From positions 1,736,001 to 1,800,000 of the forward strand of contig NZ_CP069370.1 in NCBI RefSeq assembly GCF_019623905.1: 64,000 nt of DNA. The letters run 5' to 3'. The notes beneath the pieces are model-generated. The model saw only the letters and a program-made list of their open reading frames with translations. It made no database searches and was not told where the DNA came from. Every line of letters starts with the position of its first letter. Within the stretch, counting starts at the first letter, position 1. A program made the translations under genes and the position numbers. Origin of the DNA: Neotabrizicola shimadae (lineage in GTDB: Bacteria > Pseudomonadota > Alphaproteobacteria > Rhodobacterales > Rhodobacteraceae). Positions 24,007-33,150 of the stretch are shown piece after piece.

Positions 24007-25089
24007 ATGTTGAACTTCGTGATCCGGCGCCTTGCCGTCATGGTGCTGACAGCGCTGGTCTTGACCTTCGTCGTCTTCACCCTGACCAACCTGCCGCCCA
24101 ACCTTGAAAAACTGGCCAAGTCCGAAGGCTCGGTCCGCATGTCGGACGAGGCAGTGGCAAGCTGGCTGCAGAAGAACGGCCATACCGGCCCGATGATCGC
24201 CCGTTATGGCCAGTGGCTGGGCGTGCTGCCGGGCTGGACCTTCGAAGAAAACGGCACCGTCACCGGTCGCTGCATCGCCAAGGGCATGACCGTGCAGGAT
24301 GCGCCGCGCTATTGCGGCGTGCTTCAGGGCAACTGGGGCTTCTCCACGGTGTTCAAGCAGCCCGTGCTGGATGTGCTGGGCCGCAGCCTAGGCCACACCG
24401 GCTGGCTCATGCTGTGGGTGATGATCGTCATGGTGCCCTCCTCGCTGATCATCGGCGTGCTGTCGGGCATGCGCGAAGGCTCGCGGCTGGACCGTGTGCT
24501 GTCCACCTTTGCCATCGCCACCACGGCCACGCCGGAATATGTCTCGGGCGTCATTCTCGTCGCCGTGTTCGCCTCGGCCACCGCCGGCGTCTCGCCCTGG
24601 CTGGCCGAACAGGGCTGGATCAGCGGCAAGACCCTGTTCCAGGGCACGGCCACCAGCGCGATGGACAAGATCACCTTCTGGAACTTCACCCTGCCCGTGA
24701 TGACCATCGCGCTTTACGGCATCGGCTACATCGCCCGCATGACCCGCGCCTCGATGACCGAGGTGATGACACAGCAATACATCCGTACCGCCCGGCTGAA
24801 GGGCGCGAGTTTCAGCCATGTCGTGCTGAAACACGCGCTCAGGAACGCGCTGATCGCCCCCTTCACGGTGATCATGCTGCAGTTCCCCTGGCTTCTGAAC
24901 GGCGTGGTCATCGTCGAGACGCTGTTCAACTACAAGGGCTTCGGCTGGACCCTGGTCCAGGCCGCCGGCAACAACGACATCGACCTGCTGCTGGGCTGTT
25001 CGGTCGTGGCCGTCTTCGTCGTTCTGGTGACACAGCTGATTTCCGACATCGGCTATGTCTTCCTCAATCCCCGTATCCGGCTCGCGTGA
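24007..25089 (+). CDS. ABC transporter permease, DppB/OppB type
   Basis: A 360-residue inner-membrane permease. The first helix is FVIRRLAVMVLTALVLTFVVFTL. A periplasmic stretch of about 100 residues follows, then five further helices. The cytoplasmic EAA-like loop is YIRTARLKGASFSHVVLKHALRNALI, which contacts the ATPase. The insertion containing GRCIAKGMTVQDAPRYCGVLQG (about 98-119) has two Cys and is somewhat longer than in classical DppB. It pairs with the next permease, 7 bp downstream. Confidence 0.92.
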   Translation: MLNFVIRRLAVMVLTALVLTFVVFTLTNLPPNLEKLAKSEGSVRMSDEAVASWLQKNGHTGPMIARYGQWLGVLPGWTFEENGTVTGRCIAKGMTVQDAPRYCGVLQGNWGFSTVFKQPVLDVLGRSLGHTGWLMLWVMIVMVPSSLIIGVLSGMREGSRLDRVLSTFAIATTATPEYVSGVILVAVFASATAGVSPWLAEQGWISGKTLFQGTATSAMDKITFWNFTLPVMTIALYGIGYIARMTRASMTEVMTQQYIRTARLKGASFSHVVLKHALRNALIAPFTVIMLQFPWLLNGVVIVETLFNYKGFGWTLVQAAGNNDIDLLLGCSVVAVFVVLVTQLISDIGYVFLNPRIRLA

Positions 25090-25096
25090 GGTGACA

Positions 25097-26251
25097 ATGG
25101 ACACGCTTGGCTGGGGTTCGATCCTTTCGATGATGGCGGCGCGGTTCTGGCCGGTCTGGATCGCGCTTGTCGTCACCTTCGCCCTCTCCATCGCCTTCAA
25201 GCGGCGGCTCGGGCTTTACGGCAAGCTCTTCGACAGCCCGATCGGCATGGTGGGCTTTGCGCTGGTGATGTTCTGGACCTTCACGGCGATCTTCGCCGAC
25301 CAGATCATCACCTATGACCCGCTCACGCAGTTCCGGGGCCTGAAGAACGCCCTGCCCGGCACGGCGGTTCCCGACAGCGACTACGGCTGGTTCCTGCTGG
25401 GCGGCGACAATCTTGCCCGCGACGTGTTCAGCCGCATGGTGATGGGCGCGCGCGAGGTGCTGAAGATCGCCCCCGCCGCCACGGTCTTCGCCTTCATGGT
25501 GGGCATCACGCTCGGCCTGCCCGCCGGCTATTTCGGCGGGCGGCTCGACACGCTTCTGTCCTTCCTGTCCAACCTCGTGCTCGCCTTCCCGGTGATCTTG
25601 TTGTTCTACCTGCTGGTCACGCCGGAAATGGTGCAGACCGGGATCCCGATGTACATGGCGGCCGTGCTGTTCCTGTTCCCGGTGATCTTTCTCTGCACGC
25701 TGTGGAACAGCCGCTACTTCACCAGCCCCGGCAAGCGGAACCTCTATGTCGGCCTGTCGCTTGCCATCGGCCTCTGGGCCTATTCGGGCCTCGCCTTCAA
25801 CGCCGATCCGACCGGTCTCTGGTCGATGGACCCGAACCTGCTGAACGTCTTCGTCTCGGTGGTCTTCGTGAACTCGCCCACGGTGTTCCGAATCGTGCGC
25901 GGCCTGACGATGGACCTGAAGGCACGCGACTATGTCTCGGCCGCGCAGACGCGGGGCGAGAAATCCAGCTACATCATGCTGTGGGAGATTCTGCCAAATG
26001 CCCGCGGCCCGCTGATCGTCGATTTCTGCCTGCGCATCGGCTACACCACGATCCTGCTCGGCACGCTCGGCTTCTTCGGCCTGGGCGTCACGCCGGAAAG
26101 CCCGGACTGGGGCTCGACCATCAATGCCGGACGCCGGCTCCTGTCGGTCTATCCTCATGCCGCAGTGGTGCCCGCCCTGGCGCTCATGAGCCTGGTCCTC
26201 GGCCTGAACCTCCTGGCCGACGGGTTGCGCGAAGAAAGCCTCAAGGACTGA
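25097..26251 (+). CDS. ABC transporter permease, DppC/OppC type
   Basis: The second permease of the importer (384 residues). A long N-terminal part has two helices (FWPVWIALVVTFALSIAF, GMVGFALVMFWTFTAIFAD), followed by the signature LGGDNLARDVFSRMVMGAREVL. The EAA loop is YVSAAQTRGEKSSYIMLWEILPNARGPLIV, and the C terminus ends LNLLADGLREESLKD, typical of DppC. The central loop (about 170-240) is extended with two extra hydrophobic segments. The ATG at 25097 follows GAGGTGAC; a start further upstream would overlap the first permease. Confidence 0.91.
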   Translation: MDTLGWGSILSMMAARFWPVWIALVVTFALSIAFKRRLGLYGKLFDSPIGMVGFALVMFWTFTAIFADQIITYDPLTQFRGLKNALPGTAVPDSDYGWFLLGGDNLARDVFSRMVMGAREVLKIAPAATVFAFMVGITLGLPAGYFGGRLDTLLSFLSNLVLAFPVILLFYLLVTPEMVQTGIPMYMAAVLFLFPVIFLCTLWNSRYFTSPGKRNLYVGLSLAIGLWAYSGLAFNADPTGLWSMDPNLLNVFVSVVFVNSPTVFRIVRGLTMDLKARDYVSAAQTRGEKSSYIMLWEILPNARGPLIVDFCLRIGYTTILLGTLGFFGLGVTPESPDWGSTINAGRRLLSVYPHAAVVPALALMSLVLGLNLLADGLREESLKD

Positions 26252-26296
26252 TGCCGATGACCCGCACCCTGTCATCTTCTGTCTGAAAGTACCCTA

Positions 26297-26328
26297 CGGT
26301 GGACCAGGGATGTGCCCCCGGTCCACCG
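26297..26328 (+). promoter_or_regulatory. Hairpin before the fused ATPase gene
   Basis: CGGTGGACC (26297-26305) and GGTCCACCG (26320-26328) form a 9-bp stem whose interior can pair further through GGG and CCC. It ends 25 nt before the ATPase ATG and lies 45 nt after the permease stop. It could attenuate transcription or stabilise mRNA inside the operon. Confidence 0.55.
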
Positions 26329-26353
26329 CCAGCCCCTCGCGGAAAGGCCCGAC

Positions 26354-28435
26354 ATGTCAGACTGGGACCCCTCGCAACCGATCCTTCAGATCGAGAACCT
26401 TTCGATCTCGTTCTTCACACGCCTTCGCGAAATCCCTGCGGTGATGGATTTCTCCTGCACCGTCATGGCCGGCGAGGCGATGGGACTGGTGGGCGAATCC
26501 GGCTGCGGCAAGTCCACCGTGGCTTTGGCCGTGATGCGCGATCTGGGCAAGAACGGCCGCATCACCGGGGGGCGCATCCTCTTCAAGGGCCGCGACCTGA
26601 CCAACATGAGCCAGGAAGAGCTTCGCCACATTCGCGGCAGCGAAATCGCGATGATCTACCAGGAGCCGATGGCCTCGCTGAACCCGGCGATGAAGATCGG
26701 TGCGCAACTGGCCGAAGTGCCGATGATCCACCAGGGCATGGGCAAGGACGAGGCCTGGAAACTGGCCCGGCAGATCGTGGCCGATGTGCGCCTGCCGGAC
26801 CCCGACCGCATCATCAACGCCTATCCGCACCAGCTTTCGGGCGGCCAGCAGCAGCGCATCGTCATCGCCATGGCGCTGATGTCGAAGCCTGCGCTTCTGA
26901 TCCTGGACGAACCCACCACCGCACTGGACGTGACCGTCGAAGCGGGGATCGTCGATCTGGTCAGGGACCTGGGCGAAAAATACGGCACCTCGATGCTGTT
27001 CATCAGCCACAACCTCGGCCTCGTGCTGGATGTCTGCGACCGCATCTGCGTGATGTATTCCGGCGAGGCGGTGGAAACGGGCCGTATCGAGGATGTCTTC
27101 GACCACATGCGCCACCCCTATACTCAGGCGCTGTTCCGCTCGATCCCGCTGCCCGGCGCCGACAAGAACGCGCGCCCCCTGATCTCGATCCCCGGCAACT
27201 TCCCCCTGCCCCACGAACGCCCGCCCGGCTGCAACTTCGGCCCACGCTGCGATTATTTCCAGAAAGGCCGCTGCGACGCCGCCGATGTGCCGATGTCGCC
27301 AGTGCCGGAAGGCGTCCGACACGAAAGCCGCTGCGTGAAATGGGCCGAGATCGACTGGGACGCGCCCCCCGCCAAGCGCGTCGAGAAGCCGCGCGTGCCG
27401 CCGGGCAAGGTCGTCCTCAAGATGGACGACCTGAAGAAATACTACTCGATCGCCGGCAATGCCTTCGGGCGCGGCGCCAAGAAGGTGGTAAAGGCCAACG
27501 AAACCCTCAGCTTCGAGGCGCGTGAGGGCGAGACGCTGGCCATCGTGGGCGAATCCGGCTGCGGCAAGTCCACCTTCGCCAAGGTGCTGATGGGGCTGGA
27601 AACCGCGACCAGCGGCTCGATCATGCTGTTCGACGAGAACGTGCAGTCCACACCGATCCAGAAGCGCAACACCGATACGGTCAGCCGCGTGCAGATGGTG
27701 TTCCAGAACCCCTTCGACACGCTGAATCCGTCGATGACCGTGGGCCGGCAGATCATCCGTGCGCTGGAGATCTTCCGCTGGGGCAAGTCCGATGACGAAC
27801 GCGAACAGAAGATGCTGGAGCTGCTGGATCTGGTGAAGCTGCCGCGCGCCTTCGCCGAACGGATGCCGCGTCAGCTGTCGGGCGGGCAGAAACAGCGCGT
27901 GGGCATCGCCCGCGCCTTTGCCGGCGGTGCCAAGGTCGTGGTGGCGGACGAGCCCGTCTCGGCGCTCGACGTCTCGGTGCAGGCCGCCGTGACCGACCTT
28001 CTGATGGACATCCAGCGCGAGAACCGCACCACGCTTCTGTTCATCAGCCACGACCTTTCCATCGTGCGCTACCTGAGCGACCGGGTGATGGTCATGTATC
28101 TCGGTCACGTGGTCGAGATGGGCACGACCGATCAGGTCTTCTCGCCGCCCTACCACCCCTATACCGAGGCGCTCCTCTCGGCGGTTCCCATCGCCGACAC
28201 CCATGTCGAGAAGAAGCGCATCGTTCTGGAAGGCGACATCCCCTCGGCGGTGAACCCACCGCCGGGTTGCCCGTTCCAGACCCGCTGCCGTTGGAAGAGC
28301 CAGGTGCCCGGCAACCTGTGCGACACACAGATGCCAGAGGTGCAGGTGCTGGACGGGGGCCACCAGATCAAATGCCACCTGTCCCGCGACATACTTTCCA
28401 GAATGGAACCGGTCATCAAGATCGCCGCGGAATAG
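26354..28435 (+). CDS. Fused dual ATP-binding protein of a peptide-type ABC importer (DppD-DppF)
   Basis: One 693-residue chain holds two complete ABC ATPases. Domain 1 (about 10-265) has Walker A GESGCGKST, the signature LSGGQQQR and Walker B ALLILDEPT. It is followed by the oligopeptide-transporter C-terminal extension with the Cys-rich RPPGCNFGPRC...CDAADVP iron-sulfur-like motif. Domain 2 (about 350-620) repeats GESGCGKST, LSGGQKQR and VVVADEP, with a second extension (NPPPGCPFQTRC). In many importers these are two genes; here they are fused, ensuring a 1:1 pair. The ATG at 26354 gives MSDWDPSQPILQIENLSISF, a normal start. Confidence 0.93.
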   Translation: MSDWDPSQPILQIENLSISFFTRLREIPAVMDFSCTVMAGEAMGLVGESGCGKSTVALAVMRDLGKNGRITGGRILFKGRDLTNMSQEELRHIRGSEIAMIYQEPMASLNPAMKIGAQLAEVPMIHQGMGKDEAWKLARQIVADVRLPDPDRIINAYPHQLSGGQQQRIVIAMALMSKPALLILDEPTTALDVTVEAGIVDLVRDLGEKYGTSMLFISHNLGLVLDVCDRICVMYSGEAVETGRIEDVFDHMRHPYTQALFRSIPLPGADKNARPLISIPGNFPLPHERPPGCNFGPRCDYFQKGRCDAADVPMSPVPEGVRHESRCVKWAEIDWDAPPAKRVEKPRVPPGKVVLKMDDLKKYYSIAGNAFGRGAKKVVKANETLSFEAREGETLAIVGESGCGKSTFAKVLMGLETATSGSIMLFDENVQSTPIQKRNTDTVSRVQMVFQNPFDTLNPSMTVGRQIIRALEIFRWGKSDDEREQKMLELLDLVKLPRAFAERMPRQLSGGQKQRVGIARAFAGGAKVVVADEPVSALDVSVQAAVTDLLMDIQRENRTTLLFISHDLSIVRYLSDRVMVMYLGHVVEMGTTDQVFSPPYHPYTEALLSAVPIADTHVEKKRIVLEGDIPSAVNPPPGCPFQTRCRWKSQVPGNLCDTQMPEVQVLDGGHQIKCHLSRDILSRMEPVIKIAAE

Positions 28436-28591
28436 CGCGATTGTGGCAACGCCGGTCGACCGGGGCTCGCAAATGCCCCTTATGGGCCGGCATTGTATCG
28501 AAGTTGAGCCAAATTCGACTGCCATACCGCGTCCATCAGGCCGGTGTGGCACAATCCGCCCGCGGTCATTCTGGACACGGGTGGACCGACG

Positions 28592-30061
28592 ATGCCAACG
28601 ACCACGACCGATACGAGCCCGCTTCTCGCCTCTTCCGGGCTGGGTGCCTCTCTCGGGCAGGCGATTGCCTTCGCGATGATCCGGGTGGGAGGGATGCCCT
28701 TCACCTCATCACAAATCCTGAACGGCCAATGGGACGGCACAAGTCTTGCCGGGTCGCTGGCCCTGCTGGATGAGGCGGTGGACAGCGGCGCCTGGGGCGC
28801 CACCCAGTTGCGCGCCTTCCTCGACACGCTGGATCTCAACGACTTCATCCGCAGCAGCGGAGCCAACCTCGCCGCGCTGACCGAGGGTCTGGCGCGCGAT
28901 CCGCTTCTCTTGGTCCTCGCCCAGTCCGGTCTCACCGCCGGCTCTTTCTCTGGCACGCGCATCGCCCCCGAGGCGCTGACCTCCGCCGCCGATGCCTTGA
29001 CCGCCTGGCTGAGCCTGCCGGAAAACCATGCGCCCGAATCCACGGACCTTGCCCCCGCGACCGTCACGCTTGCCGAGGGCACCGGCCTGACGCTGCACCT
29101 TGCGGAATATTTCACCGACAGCGACGACGACGCGCTGACCTTCACGGTGACCACGGCGATGGGCGCCCTGCCCTTCCAGCTGTCGGAAACCGGCGACCTT
29201 GTGCTGGACCCCGGCTTCGCCTCTGCCGGCTTCCATGGTCTGATGCTGACGGCCAGCGACGGCGAAACCACCACGACGCTGGCGCTGGATGTCAACGTCA
29301 CCGAAGCCGGCGCCGCCACGCGGCTCATGTCCATGGATTTCACCCGGACCCTCGGCCAGGCCGAAACCTTCGCCGAAGCTCTTACCCTCACACCGAAGTC
29401 CCGCGGCATCGACATCCTCGACCAGACCGCACTCGGGACCGGCAGCCACACCATCGCCGTGGACAACCTCGCGCTGCGCGCCGGCGCGGGCATCACCGGC
29501 AGTTTCACTCTGGCCGAGCCCGCCCGCGTCCTTACCCTGCGCGGCCAGGGCGACTTCACCGTCACCGGCAACGCCGCGGCGAACGTGATCTATGGCGGCG
29601 GCGGGCACGAAACCATGTATGGCGGCACGGCCAACGACCAGCTTTACGGCGAATCCGGGCAGGATGTGCTTTACGGTGGCGCGGATGCCGACAAGCTCTG
29701 GGGCGGCGCCGGACAGGACAGCCTGTACGGCGGCACGGGCGACGATCAGCTTTATGGCGGCGAGGGCGACGACTACCTGCGCGCCGGCGGCGGCCGCGAT
29801 CAGGCCTTCGGTGGCGCCGGCGCCGATGTCTTCGACTTCCGCGCGGGCGACGGCCAGCTGCAAATCCGCGACATGCTGGCTGGCACGGACCTGATCCGCG
29901 TCGAAGGACTGGCCGGAATCACCAGCCTGTCCGAGTTCCAGGCGCAGGCCGTGGTTCAGGAAATCGAGGGTCAGGTCCGCCTGACCGTCGGCACCGACCA
30001 GTTGGTGCTTCATGGCTACACCAATGCCCAACTGACGGCGGACATGTTCGTCTTCGCCTGA
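28592..30061 (+). CDS. RTX calcium-binding protein with N-terminal helical domain (paralogue 1)
   Basis: A 489-residue protein with no signal peptide. The N-terminal helical region (about 1-140) has a WDGTSLAGSLALLDEAVDSG motif shared with the next gene. A cadherin-like domain follows (about 150-250, HAPESTDLAPATVTLAEGTGLTL, YFTDSDDDALTF). A linker domain with TRLMSMDFTRTLGQAETF and DILDQTALGTGSHTI comes next (about 252-330). The RTX beta-roll has about eight GGxGxDxLY nonapeptides (about 333-415), and a C-terminal domain ends ADMFVFA. RTX proteins normally leave by type I secretion with a C-terminal signal and fold on external calcium. No secretion genes are nearby. The ATG at 28592 is preferred over an upstream one because the upstream residues lack similarity to the paralogue. 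Confidence 0.85.
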   Translation: MPTTTTDTSPLLASSGLGASLGQAIAFAMIRVGGMPFTSSQILNGQWDGTSLAGSLALLDEAVDSGAWGATQLRAFLDTLDLNDFIRSSGANLAALTEGLARDPLLLVLAQSGLTAGSFSGTRIAPEALTSAADALTAWLSLPENHAPESTDLAPATVTLAEGTGLTLHLAEYFTDSDDDALTFTVTTAMGALPFQLSETGDLVLDPGFASAGFHGLMLTASDGETTTTLALDVNVTEAGAATRLMSMDFTRTLGQAETFAEALTLTPKSRGIDILDQTALGTGSHTIAVDNLALRAGAGITGSFTLAEPARVLTLRGQGDFTVTGNAAANVIYGGGGHETMYGGTANDQLYGESGQDVLYGGADADKLWGGAGQDSLYGGTGDDQLYGGEGDDYLRAGGGRDQAFGGAGADVFDFRAGDGQLQIRDMLAGTDLIRVEGLAGITSLSEFQAQAVVQEIEGQVRLTVGTDQLVLHGYTNAQLTADMFVFA

Positions 30062-30097
30062 CCTGGGGCCGCGGCTGCCCCGATCCCGCCGCGGGGC

Positions 30098-30112
30098 GGG
30101 CGCCAGGCGCCC
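30098..30112 (+). terminator. Compact GC hairpin between the two RTX genes
   Basis: GGGCGC (30098-30103) and GCGCCC (30107-30112) flank CAG, preceded by another 6-bp stem (CCCGCC/GGCGGG, 30085-30100) that would compete with it. No T-run. Possible partial terminator or mRNA end stabiliser. Confidence 0.4.
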
Positions 30113-30171
30113 CAATTGCGGCCCGAATCATCCGGCATCACAGCGCCGATCCATTGCTTGCAGAGGTTTCC

Positions 30172-31644
30172 ATGGTCCTTTCCGCCCTTCCCACTGATCC
30201 GGCCGCCTATCCCGAAGGTACAGTCAGGGAACTGTCGTCGATCTTCGCTTCGGCCCTGCGCGACATGGGGCTCCTGGGCGAGGTGAAGGATCCGATCTCC
30301 ACGCTGTGGGATGGCAAGGGCTTCGGACCAATGGCCACGATCCTCACCAAGGCCGCGGTCTCCGGCGAATGGACCCAGGATCATTTCGCAAAGTTCCTCT
30401 GGATCCTGTCCGAACATCCCCTCGCGCCTTCGGACCGCGCCTCCTATGCCTTCCTGAAGGACGCCTTCGTCACGGATCCTGTCCTGTCCGTCTTCGGTGC
30501 TGCCGGGCTCACGCCCAAGTTCTTCTACGGCGGCGGGTTCGATGGCGCCGATCCGGGCAAGCTGGGCCATCTGCTGATGGAGGACTTTGCATCCCTCGGC
30601 CAGGACGGGCACGCGCCCGAGGTCACCGACGGCGCCCCCACCCTTTTTCACCTCGCCGAAGGCATGGTTCTGGACCTCGCCCTGTACAAGCTCTTTTCCG
30701 ATGCCGATGGCGATGGGCTGACCTACCGCGTCGAAGGCGGCGGCGACCGGCTGGAGTGGAGCATCGGCGAAGACGGAATCCTGCGCCTGGCACCCGGCTC
30801 TGCGGCGGCGGGCACCCATGATTTCGTCCTGTACGCCAGCGACGGCACAACCGAGGCCGCGCACAAGATCTCGGTCGAGGTCAAGGATACCGAGGCGGGC
30901 ACCCGCCTGATGTCCGCCGACCTCAAGACCGTCCTCGGAACGGCGGAAACGCTGGACGACGCGCTGGCCATGGTGGCCCGGTCGCGCGCCATCGACATCC
31001 GCGACCAAAGCGCCGTCGGCGGCGGCAATCACACCGTCCTCGCCGACAACCTGACGCTGAACGCCCAGTCCGAGATCCACGCAAGCCTTTCGCTCGGCGA
31101 TGCGGCGCGCGTTCTCACGCTGCGCGGCCTGGCCCATGTCAGCCTGACAGGCAACAAGCTGGACAACTATGTCACCGCCAGCAGCGGCAATGACCGCATC
31201 GACGCCCTTGCCGGCAACGACCAGCTCTTCGGCGCGGCCGGCAACGATTCCCTCGATGGCGGCACGGGCAATGACAAGCTTTACGGCGGCGAAGGGGACG
31301 ACTGGCTTCTCGGCGGCGATGGCGACGACCAGCTTTTCGGCGACATGGGCAGCGATTATCTGCGCGGCGGAGCAGGCAAGGACCAGGCCACCGGCGGCGC
31401 CGGGGCCGATGTGTTCGAATTCGTCAAGGGCGAGGGCACCTTCACCATCCGCGACGCGGTCGTGGGCGAAGATGTCATCGTTCTGACCGGCTTTGCCGGG
31501 CTGACCGATGCCGCCACCCTGCACACCCAGGCCATCGTGCAGGAGTTCGCGGATTTCACCCGCCTCACCCTGGGCGGTGAGGTCCTGAACCTCCATGGCG
31601 TCACGGCGGCCGACCTGACGGACAAGCTGTTCGACTTCGCCTGA
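30172..31644 (+). CDS. RTX calcium-binding protein with N-terminal helical domain (paralogue 2)
   Basis: A 490-residue paralogue of the preceding gene with the same domain order. The N-terminal helical domain (about 15-135) has STLWDGKGFGPMATILTKAA and a matching DPVLSVFGAAGLTPKFFYGG. The cadherin-like domain has LYKLFSDADGDGLTYRVEG. The shared linker has TRLMSADLKTVLGTAETL and DIRDQSAVGGGNHTV. The RTX roll is at about 333-415, and the C terminus ends DKLFDFA. Similarity to paralogue 1 is strongest in the linker and C terminus and weak in the N-terminal domain, so the duplication is old. The ATG at 30172 follows AGAGG. Secretion by a type I system encoded elsewhere is inferred. Confidence 0.85.
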   Translation: MVLSALPTDPAAYPEGTVRELSSIFASALRDMGLLGEVKDPISTLWDGKGFGPMATILTKAAVSGEWTQDHFAKFLWILSEHPLAPSDRASYAFLKDAFVTDPVLSVFGAAGLTPKFFYGGGFDGADPGKLGHLLMEDFASLGQDGHAPEVTDGAPTLFHLAEGMVLDLALYKLFSDADGDGLTYRVEGGGDRLEWSIGEDGILRLAPGSAAAGTHDFVLYASDGTTEAAHKISVEVKDTEAGTRLMSADLKTVLGTAETLDDALAMVARSRAIDIRDQSAVGGGNHTVLADNLTLNAQSEIHASLSLGDAARVLTLRGLAHVSLTGNKLDNYVTASSGNDRIDALAGNDQLFGAAGNDSLDGGTGNDKLYGGEGDDWLLGGDGDDQLFGDMGSDYLRGGAGKDQATGGAGADVFEFVKGEGTFTIRDAVVGEDVIVLTGFAGLTDAATLHTQAIVQEFADFTRLTLGGEVLNLHGVTAADLTDKLFDFA

Positions 31645-31647
31645 CGG

Positions 31648-33093
31648 CTATCGCGCCAGGGCAAGGAGGCCGTCCACATCCGCGTGGGCGGCCAGATGAT
31701 CCGCAAGATCATCCAGCGCCGCCTCGACTCCCGCCTCGAAGGCGGTATTGCCGCCGGCAATCTCCAGCCTGGCCAGAAAGGCTGCGCGGAAGGCATCGGC
31801 GGCGAACATGCCGTGCAGATAGCTGCCCGTCACCCGGCCATCCACCGATACCGCGCCCTCGGGCTGGCCCGCGACATGGGCAAAGGGGCGCGCTCGGTCC
31901 GGCCCCTCGGTGCGCCCGATGTGAATCTCGTAGCCCTCCACCGCCAGCCCGCTGGCCGCATGGGTCGCCTGCACCCGCGCCAGCCGCTTGTCGGGGCTCA
32001 TCACCGTCTGCACGTCCAGCAGCCCCAGCCCCGGCGTCATGCCTGCAGGGCCCTCGATCCCCTCGGGGTCGTCGATCACTGTCCCCAGCATCTGATACCC
32101 GCCACACAGCCCCAGCACATGCCCGCCCCGGCGCAGATGGGCGGCAAGGTCGATGTCCCAGCCGGCCGCACGCAAGGCAGACAGGTCGGCACGGGTGGAT
32201 TTCGACCCCGGCAGGATCACCAGCCGCGCATCGCCCGGAATGGGCTCGCCCGGCCGCAGCATCACAAGATCCACCCCCGGTTCGGCCGCCAGCGGATCGA
32301 GGTCGTCGAAATTGGCGATGCGCGGGAAGGCGAGGCAGACCACCTTGGCCGCCCCCTCGCGCCGGCGCGAGGCCAGGTCCAGCCCGTCCTCGGCCGGCAG
32401 GCGCGACGCGCCAGCAAACCACGGCAGCACGCCGAAGCCAGGCCATCCGGTGCGGTCAGCGATCAGACGGTATCCTTCATCGAACAGGCGAGGATCGCCC
32501 CGGAACTTGTTGATCAGAAATCCCTTCACCATCGCAGTGTCATCCGGGTAAAGAACGGCCTGCGTCCCCACAAGCTGCGCGATCACACCGCCACGGTCGA
32601 TGTCGCCCACCAACACCACGGGCACATCCGCCGCCCTTGCAAAGCCCATGTTGGCAATGTCGCCCGCGCGCAGGTTCACCTCGGCCGGACTGCCCGCACC
32701 CTCCACGATCACCAGGTCATGCGCGGCCTTCAGGCGGTGGAAACTCTCCAGCACCGGCGCCATCAGACTGGACTTCAGAGCCGCATAGTCGCGCGCCTTC
32801 ACCGTGGTCAGCCGCCGCCCCTGCACGATGACCTGGCTGCCCACCTCGGATTCCGGCTTCAGCAGCACCGGGTTCATGTCCACCACGGGCTCCAGCCCCG
32901 CCGCCCGCGCCTGCAACGCCTGCGCCCGGCCGATCTCGCCCCCGTCCACCGTCACGGCAGCATTGTTCGACATGTTCTGCGGCTTGAACGGCGCCACCGA
33001 CAGGCCCCGCCGCAGCGCAAGGCGGCAAAGCCCCGCCACGATCAGCGACTTGCCGACATTCGAGCCGGCCCCCTGGATCATCAGCGCGGGCAT
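31648..33093 (-). CDS. cobQ: Cobyric acid synthase CobQ
   Basis: CobQ (481 residues) amidates four carboxyl groups of adenosyl-cobyrinic acid a,c-diamide using glutamine and ATP. The N-terminal dethiobiotin-synthetase-like domain starts [14 protein letters not shown] and includes [13 protein letters not shown] and [12 protein letters not shown]. The C-terminal glutamine amidotransferase domain has the nucleophile Cys in [12 protein letters not shown] and the His in GSYLHGMF. The ATG at 33091-33093 has GGAGG 5-9 nt upstream. It converges with RTX paralogue 2 with a 3-bp gap. cobT and cobS lie about 22 kb away. Confidence 0.95.
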   Translation of the reverse strand: MPALMIQGAGSNVGKSLIVAGLCRLALRRGLSVAPFKPQNMSNNAAVTVDGGEIGRAQALQARAAGLEPVVDMNPVLLKPESEVGSQVIVQGRRLTTVKARDYAALKSSLMAPVLESFHRLKAAHDLVIVEGAGSPAEVNLRAGDIANMGFARAADVPVVLVGDIDRGGVIAQLVGTQAVLYPDDTAMVKGFLINKFRGDPRLFDEGYRLIADRTGWPGFGVLPWFAGASRLPAEDGLDLASRRREGAAKVVCLAFPRIANFDDLDPLAAEPGVDLVMLRPGEPIPGDARLVILPGSKSTRADLSALRAAGWDIDLAAHLRRGGHVLGLCGGYQMLGTVIDDPEGIEGPAGMTPGLGLLDVQTVMSPDKRLARVQATHAASGLAVEGYEIHIGRTEGPDRARPFAHVAGQPEGAVSVDGRVTGSYLHGMFAADAFRAAFLARLEIAGGNTAFEAGVEAALDDLADHLAAHADVDGLLALAR

Positions 33094-33150
33094 GCATCCT
33101 CCGGTCTTTGCCGCGGTTGTCGCGGCGGGCGCGGCAAAGCGCAAGCCCGC

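Noticed and set aside
29580-29850. DNA tandem repeat in the RTX genes
   Set aside because: The periodicity is coding; it follows the GGxGxDxLY protein repeat.
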